NCBI GenBank assembly: GCA_945861315.1
Contig: CAMAUB010000089.1
Coordinates: forward strand, 1-5,962
Length of the DNA: 5,962 nt
DNA from: Chlamydia trachomatis
GTDB taxonomy: Bacteria; Chlamydiota; Chlamydiia; Chlamydiales; JAAKFR01
Reading direction: 5' to 3'
The notes beneath the pieces were generated by a model, which ran no database searches, had not been told where the DNA came from, and saw only the letters and a program-made list of their open reading frames with translations. Each line of letters starts with the position of its first letter. Position 1 is the stretch's first letter. The position numbers and the translations under genes were made by a program. Shown here in pieces: positions 5,385-5,962 of this stretch.

Positions 5385-5436
5385 TGAGCTTCGAAATGCT
5401 TGATCAAATCTACTGCACGATCTAATTTTATGAACT

Positions 5437-5962
5437 TTATTTCTTGTAATTGGTATAACGAGTGGTTTCTGGATTTTTGTGAAGGAAGTCGTTGTATTTC
5501 TTATCGCTTCCAGTACTTAGTAGTGCATTCACTTCAGGCTCTTCCCAAAGCAGGTAGATGCTGTAGAGTGATTGAAAAAGGCTCATTTCATCATCGTTAT
5601 GTCTTCCAGGCAGAAAAGGGGAACTCTGGATTTTTCTAAAGACAGCCTGCGCTTTATCAGCAGCTTTTGCCCCGGCTGAGCGTTGTGTCGCATTTTGACA
5701 GTTTTTACTGTGCTCAAACCCTAAGTGTTTAGCAAGTAGATCCAGATAGAGCAGCTCATCAATTCCTTTAAGGTTTTTTTTGTCAGGACGTTTTTTGCTG
5801 AGCAGTGCAAGCAGAGTGGTGACAATCTCTACATGACCTAGAACTTGCATAAGTGAGCTGATCAGCCACGCTCTTAGTTGGTTAAAAGCGTCAACTGCGC
5901 AAAGAGTTTTTTTCTGTTGCTCAAGATAGTCGCTATGATTCTCATCGAGCATAAGGGCAATT
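5437..5962 (-). CDS. Hypothetical protein, 5' end uncertain; possible divergent CX5R phosphatase domain
   Basis: The frame is open to the window edge. An ATG at 5952 would give 171 aa but has no ribosome binding site, so the gene probably continues outside. Counting from that Met, the region includes helical segments (about 20-52), then LGFEHSKNC with Cys85-x5-Arg91-Ser92, then SSPFLPGRHND (110-120) and a C-terminal EVNALLSTGSDKKYN (140-154). The NCx5R(S/T) followed by a later TG-rich tail resembles the C-terminal catalytic part of SopB/IpgD-type phosphoinositide phosphatases, whose motif is NCKSGKDRTG. Here the Lys and Asp inside the loop are replaced (CQNATQR), so activity may be lost or different, or the likeness may be chance. 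Such enzymes are secreted effectors in other pathogens. It is convergent with the Inc-like gene. Gene reality is fairly sure; function is speculative. Confidence 0.6.
   Translation of the reverse strand, partial: IALMLDENHSDYLEQQKKTLCAVDAFNQLRAWLISSLMQVLGHVEIVTTLLALLSKKRPDKKNLKGIDELLYLDLLAKHLGFEHSKNCQNATQRSAGAKAADKAQAVFRKIQSSPFLPGRHNDDEMSLFQSLYSIYLLWEEPEVNALLSTGSDKKYNDFLHKNPETTRYTNYKK

Overview
The window looks like a chromosomal segment of an intracellular bacterium of the phylum Chlamydiota, probably one of the environmental, amoeba- or arthropod-associated families. This is an inference from gene content: a glucose-6-phosphate isomerase gene divergent from a XerD gene, a solitary BioY biotin importer, an RsbT-like switch kinase, and a protein with the two-lobed hydrophobic hairpin typical of chlamydial inclusion membrane (Inc) proteins. 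Base composition is moderately AT-rich. No genus can be named from the sequence alone.

Layout: a palindromic repeat element (copy 1, cut by the window edge) is at 1-140. A short gap with an octamer tandem repeat follows, then gpi on the minus strand (267-1871). A divergent intergenic region (1872-2031) with a 14-bp perfect inverted repeat separates gpi from a plus-strand operon: a 141-aa cysteine-containing hypothetical protein, xerD (8-bp overlap), and an RsbT-like kinase. A second palindromic element (copy 3, 3277-3438) sits exactly at the xerD/rsbT junction. bioY follows with its own good promoter, then the Inc-like gene. Both are preceded by a copy of a 35-nt direct repeat. A third palindromic element (copy 2, 5221-5384) abuts the stop codon of the Inc-like gene. 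It is an inverted, nearly identical copy of copy 1. The window ends in a minus-strand gene, probably incomplete, whose product carries a CX5R motif in a context reminiscent of SopB/IpgD-type phosphoinositide phosphatases.

The main discovery candidate is the family of 162-164 bp palindromic elements. All three share a 27-nt module in each arm, beginning GCGCCAAAGCCCCG on one side and ending GCTTTCGCG on the other. The two subfamilies differ by three compensatory base-pair changes, yet they keep three helix irregularities at identical positions. Their outer arms are unrelated in sequence but self-complementary in each subfamily. Both complete copies are flanked by 3-bp direct repeats of the form TNA (TAA, TGA). 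Removing the xerD/rsbT copy with one TAA restores a classical ATGA stop/start overlap and a XerD C-terminus of the usual length, which is strong evidence that the element inserted there as a mobile unit.

Functionally the genes are mixed: central carbon metabolism (gpi), chromosome dimer resolution (xerD), a partner-switching regulator (rsbT-like), vitamin import (bioY), and two possible host-interaction proteins at the right end.
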